DNA of 64,000 bases from contig PDSQ01000025.1 of the NCBI GenBank assembly GCA_002747055.1, positions 120,522 to 184,521 of the forward strand, given 5' to 3'. The notes beneath the pieces were generated by a model that saw nothing but the letters and a program-made list of their open reading frames with translations, did no database searches and was not told where the DNA came from. The position numbers were made by a program, and so were the translations under genes. The stretch is from Gammaproteobacteria bacterium. Lineage in GTDB: Bacteria; Pseudomonadota; Gammaproteobacteria; Pseudomonadales; Oleiphilaceae. Of this stretch, positions 55,623-64,000 are shown piece by piece; the stretch's first letter is position 1, and each line of letters starts with the position of its first letter.

Positions 55623-58283
55623 TTAACAGGTTACAGGGTTAGGTTTATTGCGATCAATATCATATTTTCGCAATGCTTCAACTACCACTGAAGATTCCAG
55701 CACACCCCGAGCTGCCAGTGCTTCCAGTGCCGCCACTACCACATGGTAACGATCAACCTCAAAGAAGCTGCGCAATTTCTCTCTGGTATCACTGCGGCCA
55801 AACCCGTCTGTTCCCAGTACAGTATAATCTGTCGGTACATATGCCCTGACCTGCTCACCATAGAGCTTGACATAGTCGGTAGACGCAATCACAGGACCGG
55901 GTCGGGACTTCAGACACTGAGTAATGTAAGCTTCTTTTGCCGGCTCTTCTGGATTCAACCGATTCCAGCGCCGGATATGCTGACCATTCCGGGCCAACTC
56001 ATTGAAGCTGGTGACACTCCAGACATCAGAAGAAATCGTGAAATCATTTTTTAACAACTCGGCCGCGGCTCGAACTTCGTTCAAAATAGCACCACTACCA
56101 AGCAGCTGAACATGCAACTTGTCATCCGGTTTCTCGGTACGAATCTGATCCAGTTCATACATACCTTTCAGGATACCATCGGCGACACCTTCAGGCATTG
56201 CCGGCTGCACATAGTTCTCATTCATAACGGTAATGTAATAGTAAACATTCTCGTTTTCCTGATACATACGTCGCATACCGTCCTGCACCACCACAGCAAT
56301 TTCGTACCCGTAAGCAGGATCGTAAGCGACACAGTTGGGCACCGTACTTGCCACGACATGGCTTTGGCCATCCTGATGCTGCAAGCCTTCGCCGTTTAGC
56401 GTGGTTCTGCCTGAGGTTCCACCAATCAAAAAGCCTCTGGCCTGGATGTCACCGGCGGCCCAGGCCAGATCACCAATACGCTGAAAACCGAACATGGAGT
56501 AGAACACATAAAACGGGATCATCGGGTAGTTATTGGTACTGTAGGAGGTGGCACAGGCTATCCAGGCAGACATGGCACCCGCTTCGGTAATCCCTTCTTC
56601 CAGTATCTGTCCCCTCTTGTCTTCCCGATAATACATCATCTGATTGTGGTCGTTGGGCACATACTTCTGACCTTCAGATGTATAGATACCCAGCTGGCGG
56701 AACATGCCCTCCATACCGAATGTTCTCGCCTCATCAGGCACGATGGGCACGATGCGCCTGCCGATCTCCTTATCTTTGGTCATCGCAGAAAGCAACCGGA
56801 CAAATGCCATGGTGGTTGAAATCTGCCTTTCGCCGGAACCCTGAAGCTGGGTTTCAAACGCCGATAACCCGGGTATTTGCAATGGCTGACTATGTGTTCG
56901 CCGCTTGGGATAAAAGCCACCCAGCATTTCCCGTTTTTTCTTCATGTAAATAGCTTCGGGGCTATCCGGGGCCGGACGATAGTAGGGTATCTCTTCCAGC
57001 TCTTGATCATTGAGTGGTATACCGAACCTGTCTCTGAAAGACTTCAATGTATCGAAGTCGAGCTTTTTAAGCGCGTGAGTACTGTTTTGCGCCTCACCCG
57101 CTGCACCAAACCCGTACCCCTTGGTAGTATGCGCCAATATGACGGTCGGCTGATCGGCATGACTCACTGCTTCGTGGAAAGCCGCGTACACTTTATAAGG
57201 ATCATGACCTCCCGGATTTAACCCGGCGATGTCATCGTCGGTAAGATGCTCTGCCATTTTGGCAAGCTCTGGATGTTTGCCAAAGAAATGCTCACGCGTG
57301 TAAGCCGAGCCGTTGCTCTTGAAATTCTGCATCTCGCCATCGACAAGCTCATCCATAGTTCGCTGCATAACACCCGAAGTATCTTCTTCAAAAAGCGGAT
57401 CCCACATGCGACCCCAAACAACCTTGATCACATTCCAACCTGCTCCCCGAAATACCCCTTCCAGCTCCTGAATAACCTTGCCATTGCCGCGCACCGGCCC
57501 ATCCAGTCTCTGCAAATTACAGTTGACGACAAATATCAGGTTATCGAGTTTTTCCCGCCCTGCCAGAGCGATCGAGCCGAGCGTCTCCGGCTCATCGGTT
57601 TCACCGTCACCGACAAAGCACCAGACTTTTCGCTTACCCATATCGATAAGCTCACGGCTGTGCAAGTATTTCATTACATGCGCCTGGTAAATTGCCTGTA
57701 TCGGACCCAGCCCCATGGAAACCGTCGGGAACTGCCAATACTCCGGCATCAACCACGGGTGTGGATAGGAGGACAAGCCATTGCCGTCCACTTCGTTACG
57801 GAAGTTGTCGAGTTGCTCTTCACTCAGACGACCTTCCACAAAAGAACGGGCGTAAATGCCAGGGGCGGAGTGGCCTTGAAAATAAACCAGATCGGACTCG
57901 GCGCCTTCCTGAGTGGCCTTAAAAAAGTAGTTAAACCCGACATCGACGATAGTTGCGAGGGACGCAAAGGAGGAAATATGACCGCCCAAATCGCCCGGCC
58001 GCTTGTTTGCCCGCAACACCATCGCCATCGCATTCCAGCGAATCAGAGACCGGATTCGACGCTCCATGAACAGGTCACCAGGCATTCTGGCCTCCTTGAT
58101 CAACGGAATCGTATTCCTAAACGGGGTGGTAACCGAATACGGCAACTCGGTACGATCCCGGGTCGCCCGCTCGGACAGGCGATTTAACAAAAAGGCTGCT
58201 CTTTCAACACCTTCATGCTTGATCACTGATTCAATTGCTTCCAACCATTCCTGGGTTTCAATAGGGTCTACATCTTCATGCAT
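55623..58283 (-). CDS. aceE: Pyruvate dehydrogenase E1, homodimeric type
   Basis: TPP-dependent E1 that decarboxylates pyruvate and acetylates the lipoyl group of AceF. The 886 residues match the gammaproteobacterial homodimeric form. Signatures: DPIETQEWLEAIESVI at the N-terminus, FQGHSAPGIYARSFVEGRL near residue 140, WCFVGDGETDEPETLGSI near 225 (GDGx...N TPP/Mg site with FVVNCNLQRLDGPVRG downstream), AHTTKGYGFG and YVPTDYTVLGTDGFGRSDTR near the C-terminus. GGAG sits just before the ATG. It is first in the operon; regulator site not identified in the 742-base upstream gap. Confidence 0.98.
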   Translation of the reverse strand: MHEDVDPIETQEWLEAIESVIKHEGVERAAFLLNRLSERATRDRTELPYSVTTPFRNTIPLIKEARMPGDLFMERRIRSLIRWNAMAMVLRANKRPGDLGGHISSFASLATIVDVGFNYFFKATQEGAESDLVYFQGHSAPGIYARSFVEGRLSEEQLDNFRNEVDGNGLSSYPHPWLMPEYWQFPTVSMGLGPIQAIYQAHVMKYLHSRELIDMGKRKVWCFVGDGETDEPETLGSIALAGREKLDNLIFVVNCNLQRLDGPVRGNGKVIQELEGVFRGAGWNVIKVVWGRMWDPLFEEDTSGVMQRTMDELVDGEMQNFKSNGSAYTREHFFGKHPELAKMAEHLTDDDIAGLNPGGHDPYKVYAAFHEAVSHADQPTVILAHTTKGYGFGAAGEAQNSTHALKKLDFDTLKSFRDRFGIPLNDQELEEIPYYRPAPDSPEAIYMKKKREMLGGFYPKRRTHSQPLQIPGLSAFETQLQGSGERQISTTMAFVRLLSAMTKDKEIGRRIVPIVPDEARTFGMEGMFRQLGIYTSEGQKYVPNDHNQMMYYREDKRGQILEEGITEAGAMSAWIACATSYSTNNYPMIPFYVFYSMFGFQRIGDLAWAAGDIQARGFLIGGTSGRTTLNGEGLQHQDGQSHVVASTVPNCVAYDPAYGYEIAVVVQDGMRRMYQENENVYYYITVMNENYVQPAMPEGVADGILKGMYELDQIRTEKPDDKLHVQLLGSGAILNEVRAAAELLKNDFTISSDVWSVTSFNELARNGQHIRRWNRLNPEEPAKEAYITQCLKSRPGPVIASTDYVKLYGEQVRAYVPTDYTVLGTDGFGRSDTREKLRSFFEVDRYHVVVAALEALAARGVLESSVVVEALRKYDIDRNKPNPVTC

Positions 58284-58956
58284 TTCACTCTCCTCTAAGT
58301 TTCAAACCAATTAGATAAGCTTGCGATACAGGTAAACTAGCACCCATACTCTGGCAACCAACGCACCACATCGATACTTACCTCCAAGGGTAAGGCATCT
58401 CGTGGCCTGTCTCGAAGCGAATCGTAAGATTATTTGAGATGGACTTCATATTTTGAGCAAGTCAAAACCGCGTGCTTTCGCTACCCCGAACCCTACCACT
58501 GATCGAACAATCACCAAAACTCGATGATGCGTGTTCAATCCAGTGATTTATCGGGAAACTTGCCGTTTATTACACCCCCCGCCATTCAATAGCAGGTTAT
58601 TTTTATCATTTTCCGTAGAGTCTAGCACGGCTAGCCCCAAAAACACTATGCTCCTTTAGGACTAGAGTATGTTCAAGCTTTGAATAGATTGCAACGGTGA
58701 CCAGATTACAGTTGCGATCGACAAGAACACACCGCTATTGCTTCGGCAAGTAAAAAATTTGAAAAAGCACAAAAAAAGCGCACAAGAAAGCCTATAAACC
58801 CTGAGCCAGCGCACATTTCCTGTGGCACTGCTCTTTTCAAGTTGAAATAATCTTTGTAGTATTCAACACCAATGCCGATTACTGATGTTGAGGCAAGCGA
58901 AAACTCGTCGTGGCAATGCAAATCGGTAAAAACACAAATAATAACGATTGGTTATA
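58284..58956. other. Intergenic region between divergent aceE and liv operons
   Basis: About 670 bases with no credible gene; a 71-codon minus frame at 58706-58921 has no ribosome site and no family resemblance. It must hold the promoters for aceEF, reading left, and the liv operon, reading right. I found no clear PdhR-type ATTGGT-N3-ACCAAT box, only the half site ACCAATT at 58309. Confidence 0.4.
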
Positions 58957-58968
58957 CCGATATATCGG
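58957..58968. promoter_or_regulatory. Palindrome upstream of livK, possible operator
   Basis: CCGATATATCGG is a perfect 12-base palindrome, 58 bases before the livK ATG. A TATATT box (58979-58984) stands 11 bases downstream, so the palindrome would cover the -35 region. It may be an operator of the transporter operon. Confidence 0.4.
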
Positions 58969-59025
58969 GTTCAGTCTGTATATTGGGGTAAAAACCACAC
59001 TCAATGATAAAATGGATGCTTAACG

Positions 59026-60144
59026 ATGAAGAAAATGAAAAAAACATTACTGGGGCTCACTGCTTCGATTGCGCTAGTGAGTGGTGCAGCCACGGTCAAT
59101 GCCGAGGATATCAAGATTGCATTGGCCGGCCCGGTAACAGGTCCGGTCGCCCAATATGGTGATATGCAAGTGATTGGCGCTGAAATGGCGATCGAGAAAA
59201 TCAATGAAGCAGGTGGCGTCAATGGCAAAAAATTGAAAGGCATTCTTTATGACGATGCCTGCGACCCAAAACAAGCCGTCGCTGTTGCCAACAAAATTGT
59301 AAACGATGGAGTCAAGTTCGTGGTCGGCCACCTGTGTTCGAGCTCCACTCAACCTGCCTCCGATATCTACGAGGATGAAGGCATCATCATGATTACCTCT
59401 GCCTCGACCAGCCCGGAGATTACAACGCGGGGTTACAAAATGATCTTCCGCACCATCGGTCTGGACAGTCACCAGGGACCTACCGCCGGTAACTATATCG
59501 CGGATGTAGTGAAACCGAAAAATCTGGCAGTCATTCACGACAAACAGCAATACGGCGAAGGTATTGCCAGCTCGGTCAAGAAAACGGCTGAAGAAAAAGG
59601 CATCAATGTCGTCATGTTCGAGGGCATCACAGCCGGTGACAAAGACTTCTCGTCACTCATCGCCAAGATGAAAAAAGCAAACGTTGATTTCGTTTATTAC
59701 GGCGGTTACCACCCTGAACTGGGCCTGATTCTTCGCCAATCAGCAGAAAAAGGTCTGAAAGCCGGATTCATGGGACCAGAAGGTGTCGGCAATACCGACA
59801 TCAGCACCATTGCCGGAGAAGCGTCAGAAGGTTTGATGGTGACCCTGCCACCAAGCTTCGACAAGCTGCCCAAGAACAAAGAGCTGGTAGACGCATTTAA
59901 AGCCAAGAACCAGGATCCTTCCGGCGCATTCGTGATGACTGCCTACTCGGCCGTCAAGGTTATGGCAGACGCCATGAAAGCGACAGGCGGCACAGATACA
60001 GATGCGATACAGAAAGTGATGCGTACCATGGAATTTGACACCCCTACCGGTAAAATCGGATTCGATAACAAGGGTGACCTGAAATCCTTTAATTTTGTCG
60101 TCTACGAATGGCATTCCGATGGCAGCAAAACGGCTGTAAAATGA
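59026..60144 (+). CDS. livK: Branched-chain amino acid ABC transporter substrate-binding protein
   Basis: Periplasmic receptor that captures leucine, isoleucine or valine and delivers it to LivHM. The 372 residues begin with a signal peptide, KKTLLGLTASIALVSGAATVNA, cleaved before EDIKIAL. The mature fold is the type I periplasmic binding protein: IKIALAGPVTGPVAQYG, MAIEKINEAGGVNGKKL, FVVGHLCSSSTQPAS, AVIHDKQQYGEG and PEGVGNTDIS. YDDACDPKQAV and HLCSSST supply the conserved Cys pair. It leads a five-gene liv operon and is followed by a hairpin that lets it be made in excess. Confidence 0.95.
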   Translation: MKKMKKTLLGLTASIALVSGAATVNAEDIKIALAGPVTGPVAQYGDMQVIGAEMAIEKINEAGGVNGKKLKGILYDDACDPKQAVAVANKIVNDGVKFVVGHLCSSSTQPASDIYEDEGIIMITSASTSPEITTRGYKMIFRTIGLDSHQGPTAGNYIADVVKPKNLAVIHDKQQYGEGIASSVKKTAEEKGINVVMFEGITAGDKDFSSLIAKMKKANVDFVYYGGYHPELGLILRQSAEKGLKAGFMGPEGVGNTDISTIAGEASEGLMVTLPPSFDKLPKNKELVDAFKAKNQDPSGAFVMTAYSAVKVMADAMKATGGTDTDAIQKVMRTMEFDTPTGKIGFDNKGDLKSFNFVVYEWHSDGSKTAVK

Positions 60145-60165
60145 CGATGTGACTGTCATATCCCA

Positions 60166-60202
60166 AACACCTGCTCACCCTCGAGCGGGTGTTTTTCTTT
60201 TT
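60166..60202 (+). terminator. Attenuating hairpin between livK and livH
   Basis: AACACC with GGTGTT, and inner GCTC with GAGC, form a hairpin across 60166-60193, followed by TTTCTTTTT. It comes right after livK and 25 bases before the livH start. It should lower expression of the membrane and ATPase subunits compared with the receptor. Confidence 0.75.
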
Positions 60203-60227
60203 AGGTACACCCGAACGGAGAAGATAC

Positions 60228-61154
60228 ATGGTCGAAGGTACTCTCTACTTTGTACAACAGCTGATGAACGGACTCACCATTGGCAGTACCTATGCGTTGA
60301 TCGCTATTGGTTACACCATGGTTTACGGCATCATCGGCATGATCAACTTTGCCCATGGCGAAATATATATGATAGGCATGTATGCCGCATTTATTGCCAT
60401 TACCGGTCTGATGATGGGAGGCGTGACTTACTTACCTATTGTCATTCTGGTGGCGTTGATGGTTGCAATGTTTGTTTCAAGTACCTTCGGGTGGGCTGTG
60501 GAGCGCGTCGCTTACCGACCGCTACGAGGCGGCAATCGACTGATACCTCTTATTTCCGCAATCGGCATGTCAATTTTCTTACAAAACTTTGTTCGACTGG
60601 CACAAGGTTCAAGAGATGTTGCCATTCCCACATTGATCGAGGGAAACTGGTCCTTTGGCCCACCAGAAGGCTTTCAGGCCACCTTGTCACTGATGCAGAT
60701 TTTTATTTGGATTACCACTTTGGTGTCGATGACAGCACTATCGCTATATATAGCCAAATCCCGCACAGGGCGGGCCTGTCGCGCTGTGTCTGAAGATATG
60801 AAGATGGCCAGCCTGCTCGGCATCGACACCAACCGAATCATTGCCACCACCTTTGTCATTGGTGCCGCTTTGGCCGCCGTTGCAGGGCTATTACTTGGCC
60901 TCTACTACGGTACCGCCAATCCATTTGTCGGATTTATCGCCGGGTTGAAGGCATTTACCGCAGCCGTGCTTGGTGGCATCGGCAGTATCCCCGGCGCCAT
61001 GCTGGGTGGCCTGGTACTTGGCGTTACCGAGAGTATGACTGCCGCCTATTTCAGTTCGGAATACAAGGATGTCGTATCCTTTGGTTTGCTGGTCATCATA
61101 TTACTCTTTCGACCCACTGGACTGCTGGGCAAGCCGGAGGTTGAAAAAATATAA
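60228..61154 (+). CDS. livH: Branched-chain amino acid ABC permease LivH
   Basis: One of two permease subunits of the branched-chain amino acid importer. 308 residues with about eight helices. Family features: [21 protein letters not shown] near the N-terminus, [15 protein letters not shown], and [25 protein letters not shown] near residue 255. The frame runs back to 60189 across the livK terminator; ATG at 60228 is preferred because GGAG (60217-60220) lies 7 bases before it. The stop overlaps the livM start (TAATG). Confidence 0.95.
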   Translation: MVEGTLYFVQQLMNGLTIGSTYALIAIGYTMVYGIIGMINFAHGEIYMIGMYAAFIAITGLMMGGVTYLPIVILVALMVAMFVSSTFGWAVERVAYRPLRGGNRLIPLISAIGMSIFLQNFVRLAQGSRDVAIPTLIEGNWSFGPPEGFQATLSLMQIFIWITTLVSMTALSLYIAKSRTGRACRAVSEDMKMASLLGIDTNRIIATTFVIGAALAAVAGLLLGLYYGTANPFVGFIAGLKAFTAAVLGGIGSIPGAMLGGLVLGVTESMTAAYFSSEYKDVVSFGLLVIILLFRPTGLLGKPEVEKI

Positions 61155-62452
61155 TGAACAAGCAAAATTTCAATCAGGCGCTCATCGCCGGTGTCGTCAC
61201 CTTTATCCTCGCCTTCCCTCTGCTCGGCGTCAATTTAGTTCCAGAGGGGATTAATACAACACTGAAAAGTGCTTCAGGACAAACCATACTTTATATTTTT
61301 ATCGCCAGCCTGACCGTATTCCTCTTTCAATTGTTCAGAAACGATATTGCCGGCAGGCTTTCATCACTGCCTTTACCCAAAGCGCCAACACTCAAAAATA
61401 TTTCAACCACCAGCCGAGTTCGGCTGGAGAAAACAGCACTTTTCATCGTGATCGCCGGCGCACTGGCCTGGCCATTCATTGCATCCAGAGGTTCCATTGA
61501 TTTGGCGACCCTGGTGCTGATTTACGTCATGCTCGGTCTTGGGTTGAATATCGTCGTTGGCCTGGCAGGACTACTCGATCTTGGTTATGTCGCTTTTTAT
61601 GCCGTTGGCGCTTATAGCTATGCGTTGTTTTCACAGTATTTCGGGTTGGGCTTTTGGCAATGCTTACCCTTGTCTGGCTTACTCGCCGCGACCTTTGGCT
61701 TCCTTTTGGGCTTCCCGGTGTTGCGGCTCAGAGGTGATTATCTGGCCATCGTCACGCTCGGATTCGGTGAAATAATTCGTATTCTACTAAACAATCTCAC
61801 CTCGCTCACCGGCGGCCCAAATGGTATCGGTGGCATACCCAAGCCATCACTACCGGCAATTCAAACTGATCCGCAAGTTGCCGTTGTCGGTCTGGAATTC
61901 ACCCGGAGAGCCAAGACAGAAGGTAACATTCCGTTTCACGAATACTTTGGCATCGCCTATGACAGTTCCTACAAAGTGATATTCCTCTACATTCTGGCGG
62001 TTATTCTGGTTTTCGTTACATTGTTCGTAATTCGCAGACTAATGCGCATGCCGGTTGGCCGGGCCTGGGAGGCATTACGCGAAGACGAAATTGCCTGCCG
62101 ATCGCTCGGCTTGAACCGCACTATTATCAAGCTCTCCGCATTCACCATTGGCGCCACTTTTGCCGGCTTTGCCGGTTCGTTTTTCGCGGCCCGCCAGGGC
62201 TTTATCTCTCCGGAGTCTTTTACCTTCATTGAATCCGCAATCATTCTGGCAATCGTTGTACTGGGCGGGATGGGCTCGCAACTTGGCATCATCCTCGCCG
62301 CCGCAGCGATGACTATCCTTCCAGAACTGGCCCGCGAATTTCAGGAATACCGGATGCTGATGTTCGGACTTATGATGGTATTGATGATGATCTGGCGGCC
62401 TCAAGGCCTGTTACCAATGAAACGGCCTCATCTGGAGTTGAAAAATGTCTGA
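61154..62452 (+). CDS. livM: Branched-chain amino acid ABC permease LivM
   Basis: The second permease subunit, 432 residues, with the extended N-terminal region common in LivM (about 100 residues, with [20 protein letters not shown]). The conserved core has [35 protein letters not shown] (cited in two parts), [21 protein letters not shown] near residue 195, [19 protein letters not shown] near residue 300, which is the EAA loop that contacts the ATPases, and [17 protein letters not shown] near 370. Its start overlaps the livH stop by one base (TAATG), and its last 8 bases overlap livG. Confidence 0.95.
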   Translation: MNKQNFNQALIAGVVTFILAFPLLGVNLVPEGINTTLKSASGQTILYIFIASLTVFLFQLFRNDIAGRLSSLPLPKAPTLKNISTTSRVRLEKTALFIVIAGALAWPFIASRGSIDLATLVLIYVMLGLGLNIVVGLAGLLDLGYVAFYAVGAYSYALFSQYFGLGFWQCLPLSGLLAATFGFLLGFPVLRLRGDYLAIVTLGFGEIIRILLNNLTSLTGGPNGIGGIPKPSLPAIQTDPQVAVVGLEFTRRAKTEGNIPFHEYFGIAYDSSYKVIFLYILAVILVFVTLFVIRRLMRMPVGRAWEALREDEIACRSLGLNRTIIKLSAFTIGATFAGFAGSFFAARQGFISPESFTFIESAIILAIVVLGGMGSQLGIILAAAAMTILPELAREFQEYRMLMFGLMMVLMMIWRPQGLLPMKRPHLELKNV

Positions 62453-63212
62453 TAAAATCCTTGACGTATCAGACCTGTCCATGCGTTTTGGTGGTCTTTT
62501 GGCGGTAGACGGTGTCTCTCTTGATATTGCAGACAAACAGATCGTATCGATAATCGGGCCGAATGGGGCAGGCAAAACTACGGTATTCAATTGCATCAGC
62601 GGGTTTTATAGGCCCACTAGCGGGCAAATTAGTTTCAAGGGCTCACCTATTCAAGGTTTGCCTGACTTCAAAATTTCCAGGCTGGGAATGGTTCGAACCT
62701 TTCAACACGTCAGGCTTTTCAACCATATGACCGTGATAGAAAACCTGCTGGTGGCGCAACACCGGCATGTCAATACCAATTTGTTCGCCGGATTGTTCAA
62801 TACAGGTTCATATCGGAGACTGGAAAACGAAGCGATGGATTATGCTGCCTACTGGCTGGACAAGGTAGGGCTGACAGATGTTGCCAACCGTGAAGCGGGC
62901 AACCTTGCCTATGGTCAACAGCGTCGTCTCGAAATTGCTCGCTGCATGGTCACAAAACCGACACTGTTAATGCTCGACGAACCGGCTGCCGGCCTCAACC
63001 CAAATGAAACACAAGACCTCGATGCGCTTATCGTCAGCCTCAAAAACCACTACAACGTATCCATTCTATTGATCGAACATGATATGAGCCTGGTCATGGG
63101 TATATCCGACGAAATTGTGGTTATCAACCAAGGCAGGCCCTTGGCCTCAGGAACACCGGATGAAGTCAAAGCCAATCCGGATGTCATCAAAGCTTACCTG
63201 GGGGAAGAGTAA
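62445..63212 (+). CDS. livG: Branched-chain amino acid ABC ATPase LivG
   Basis: ATPase subunit that powers the LivHM permease. The 255 residues carry Walker [10 protein letters not shown], the Q-loop [20 protein letters not shown], a signature [15 protein letters not shown] (the LSGGQ place reads YGQQR, as is usual for LivG), Walker [16 protein letters not shown] and switch His in [11 protein letters not shown]. The start ATG overlaps the end of livM by 8 bases. Its stop overlaps the livF start (TAATG). Confidence 0.96.
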   Translation: MSDKILDVSDLSMRFGGLLAVDGVSLDIADKQIVSIIGPNGAGKTTVFNCISGFYRPTSGQISFKGSPIQGLPDFKISRLGMVRTFQHVRLFNHMTVIENLLVAQHRHVNTNLFAGLFNTGSYRRLENEAMDYAAYWLDKVGLTDVANREAGNLAYGQQRRLEIARCMVTKPTLLMLDEPAAGLNPNETQDLDALIVSLKNHYNVSILLIEHDMSLVMGISDEIVVINQGRPLASGTPDEVKANPDVIKAYLGEE

Positions 63213-63934
63213 TGCTGGTATTGGATAACGTACATACACATTACGGCAAAATCGAAGCATTGCGCGGCGTATCGCTCGAAGTCAATCAGGGAGAAATCGT
63301 TTCGTTAATTGGTGCCAATGGCGCAGGAAAATCGACATTGCTGATGACTATTTGTGGCGACCCCAAAGCGACCAAAGGCCGCATTTCCTTTGAAAACAAA
63401 GATATTACCGAAGCTGAAACATCCACTATTATGCGAAGTGGAATTGCGATAGTACCCGAAGGTCGACGGATTTTTCCAGGACTGACCGTTGAAGAAAACC
63501 TACATATGGGCGGTTTCTTCACCAACAAAGCAGAATTCGACCCGTTGCTTGAAAAGGTCTATTCGCTGTTTCCGAGGCTCAAAGAACGAGAACTGCAACG
63601 CAGTGGTACCATGTCTGGCGGAGAGCAACAAATGCTGGCGATCGGACGCGCGCTTATGAGCAAGCCCCGATTGCTGTTTCTCGACGAACCATCCTTGGGC
63701 CTGGCCCCCATCGTTATCGCCCAGATATTTGAAATCATCGAGCATTTGCGAGAAGAAGGGATGACCATTTTTCTGGTAGAGCAAAATGCAAACCAGGCAT
63801 TGAGACTATCTGATAGAGGCTACGTACTGGAAAACGGAGAAATCGTTCTTCACGATACAGGTCGCAATCTTCTCGTTAACGAAGAGGTCAGAAAAGCCTA
63901 TTTAGTCGCCCCTGAAAAACACCCAACCTTATGA
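63212..63934 (+). CDS. livF: Branched-chain amino acid ABC ATPase LivF
   Basis: Second ATPase of the importer, 240 residues. Walker A GANGAGKST, Q-loop IVPEGRRIFPGLTVEENL, signature MSGGEQQMLAIGRALM, Walker B LLFLDEPSLGLAPIVI and switch region FLVEQNANQALRLSDRGYVL, in which the usual His is replaced by Gln as in most LivF proteins. The start overlaps livG by one base. The stop overlaps a possible next reading frame as ATGA. Confidence 0.96.
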   Translation: MLVLDNVHTHYGKIEALRGVSLEVNQGEIVSLIGANGAGKSTLLMTICGDPKATKGRISFENKDITEAETSTIMRSGIAIVPEGRRIFPGLTVEENLHMGGFFTNKAEFDPLLEKVYSLFPRLKERELQRSGTMSGGEQQMLAIGRALMSKPRLLFLDEPSLGLAPIVIAQIFEIIEHLREEGMTIFLVEQNANQALRLSDRGYVLENGEIVLHDTGRNLLVNEEVRKAYLVAPEKHPTL

Positions 63935-64000
63935 ATTTTATTAAAAATCTTCCATTTCAGGGAGATAAATTCGACCAAAAACAGTATACTGACTCCTTCA
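63931..64000 (+). CDS. Possible next gene, partial at window end
   Basis: An ATG at 63931 overlaps the livF stop as ATGA and the frame stays open for 23 codons to the end of the window (MNFIKNLPFQGDKFDQKQYT). It may be the sixth gene of the liv operon, translated by coupling. There is no ribosome site of its own beyond livF, and the piece is too short to identify. Confidence 0.3.
   Translation, partial: MNFIKNLPFQGDKFDQKQYTDSF

Noticed and set aside
58706..58921. 71-codon minus-strand frame between aceE and livK
   Set aside because: No ribosome site and no family resemblance; probably chance.
1..64000. CRISPR arrays, tRNA/rRNA genes, prophage, restriction or defence islands
   Set aside because: No regularly spaced repeats, cloverleaf-like segments, phage structural genes or known defence proteins were recognised on reading both strands.

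Overview
The window looks like chromosomal DNA of a gammaproteobacterium, probably aquatic, with medium G+C content. The evidence is the gene set: a QseE/QseG/QseF-type operon, an AceE/AceF homodimeric-type pyruvate dehydrogenase, a CrbS-type SLC5-STAC sensor kinase beside an acetate-type symporter, and a PEP-CTERM surface protein. The genus cannot be told from the sequence. I see no rRNA, tRNA, CRISPR array, prophage or intact insertion sequence. Most genes are core metabolism. The accessory signals sit in the intergenic gaps and in a few multidomain proteins.

Layout. 1-3.6 kb: methyl cycle (metK, ahcY, metF), then a decayed IS5-type transposase fragment. 4.2-6.5 kb: cinA, a small secreted protein and a NYN-domain protein. 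6.6-13.1 kb: SUF iron-sulfur operon sufBCDSA-sufT-sufE behind a good sigma-70 promoter. 13.2-24.8 kb: acetate transport and signalling block, with a cNMP/CBS/DUF294 protein, a DEDDh exonuclease, a cNMP-rhodanese protein, a symporter with its DUF4212 partner, a transporter-fused hybrid kinase and a REC-TPR protein. 25.0-28.7 kb: GlrK, lipoprotein and GlrR operon. 29.1-29.5 kb: a compact unit not explained by the large genes (sigma-54-like promoter, G-rich leader, 47-residue membrane protein, strong terminator). 29.6-39.4 kb: a giant single-chain acyl-CoA carboxylase, an acyltransferase, a DUF2238 protein, a Lon-like protease and a 60-residue membrane protein.

40-44.1 kb: PEP-CTERM protein with a sigma-54-like promoter, a DUF3336/patatin phospholipase, a 48-residue lipoprotein with a TTG start, and a secreted DUF4198 protein. 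44.3-47.5 kb: TPP riboswitch with a complete terminator, a truncated methyltransferase, thiL, thiD and a BASS-family transporter. 47.8-51.2 kb: DUF2780 protein, a possible small RNA, and a FIST-GGDEF-EAL protein with a degenerate GGDEF motif. 51.5-54.1 kb: ada, a deoxyinosine glycosylase and an LCMT-type methyltransferase. 54.3-58.3 kb: aceE-aceF on the minus strand. 59.0-63.9 kb: branched-chain amino acid ABC transporter livKHMGF.

The most interesting points are the unit at 29.1-29.5 kb, the PEP-CTERM gene whose best ribosome site points at an ATC codon, the permuted CT-alpha/CT-beta/BC/BCCP carboxylase, and the remodelled TPP-riboswitch operon. Nothing here can be declared a new defence or metabolic system from sequence alone.
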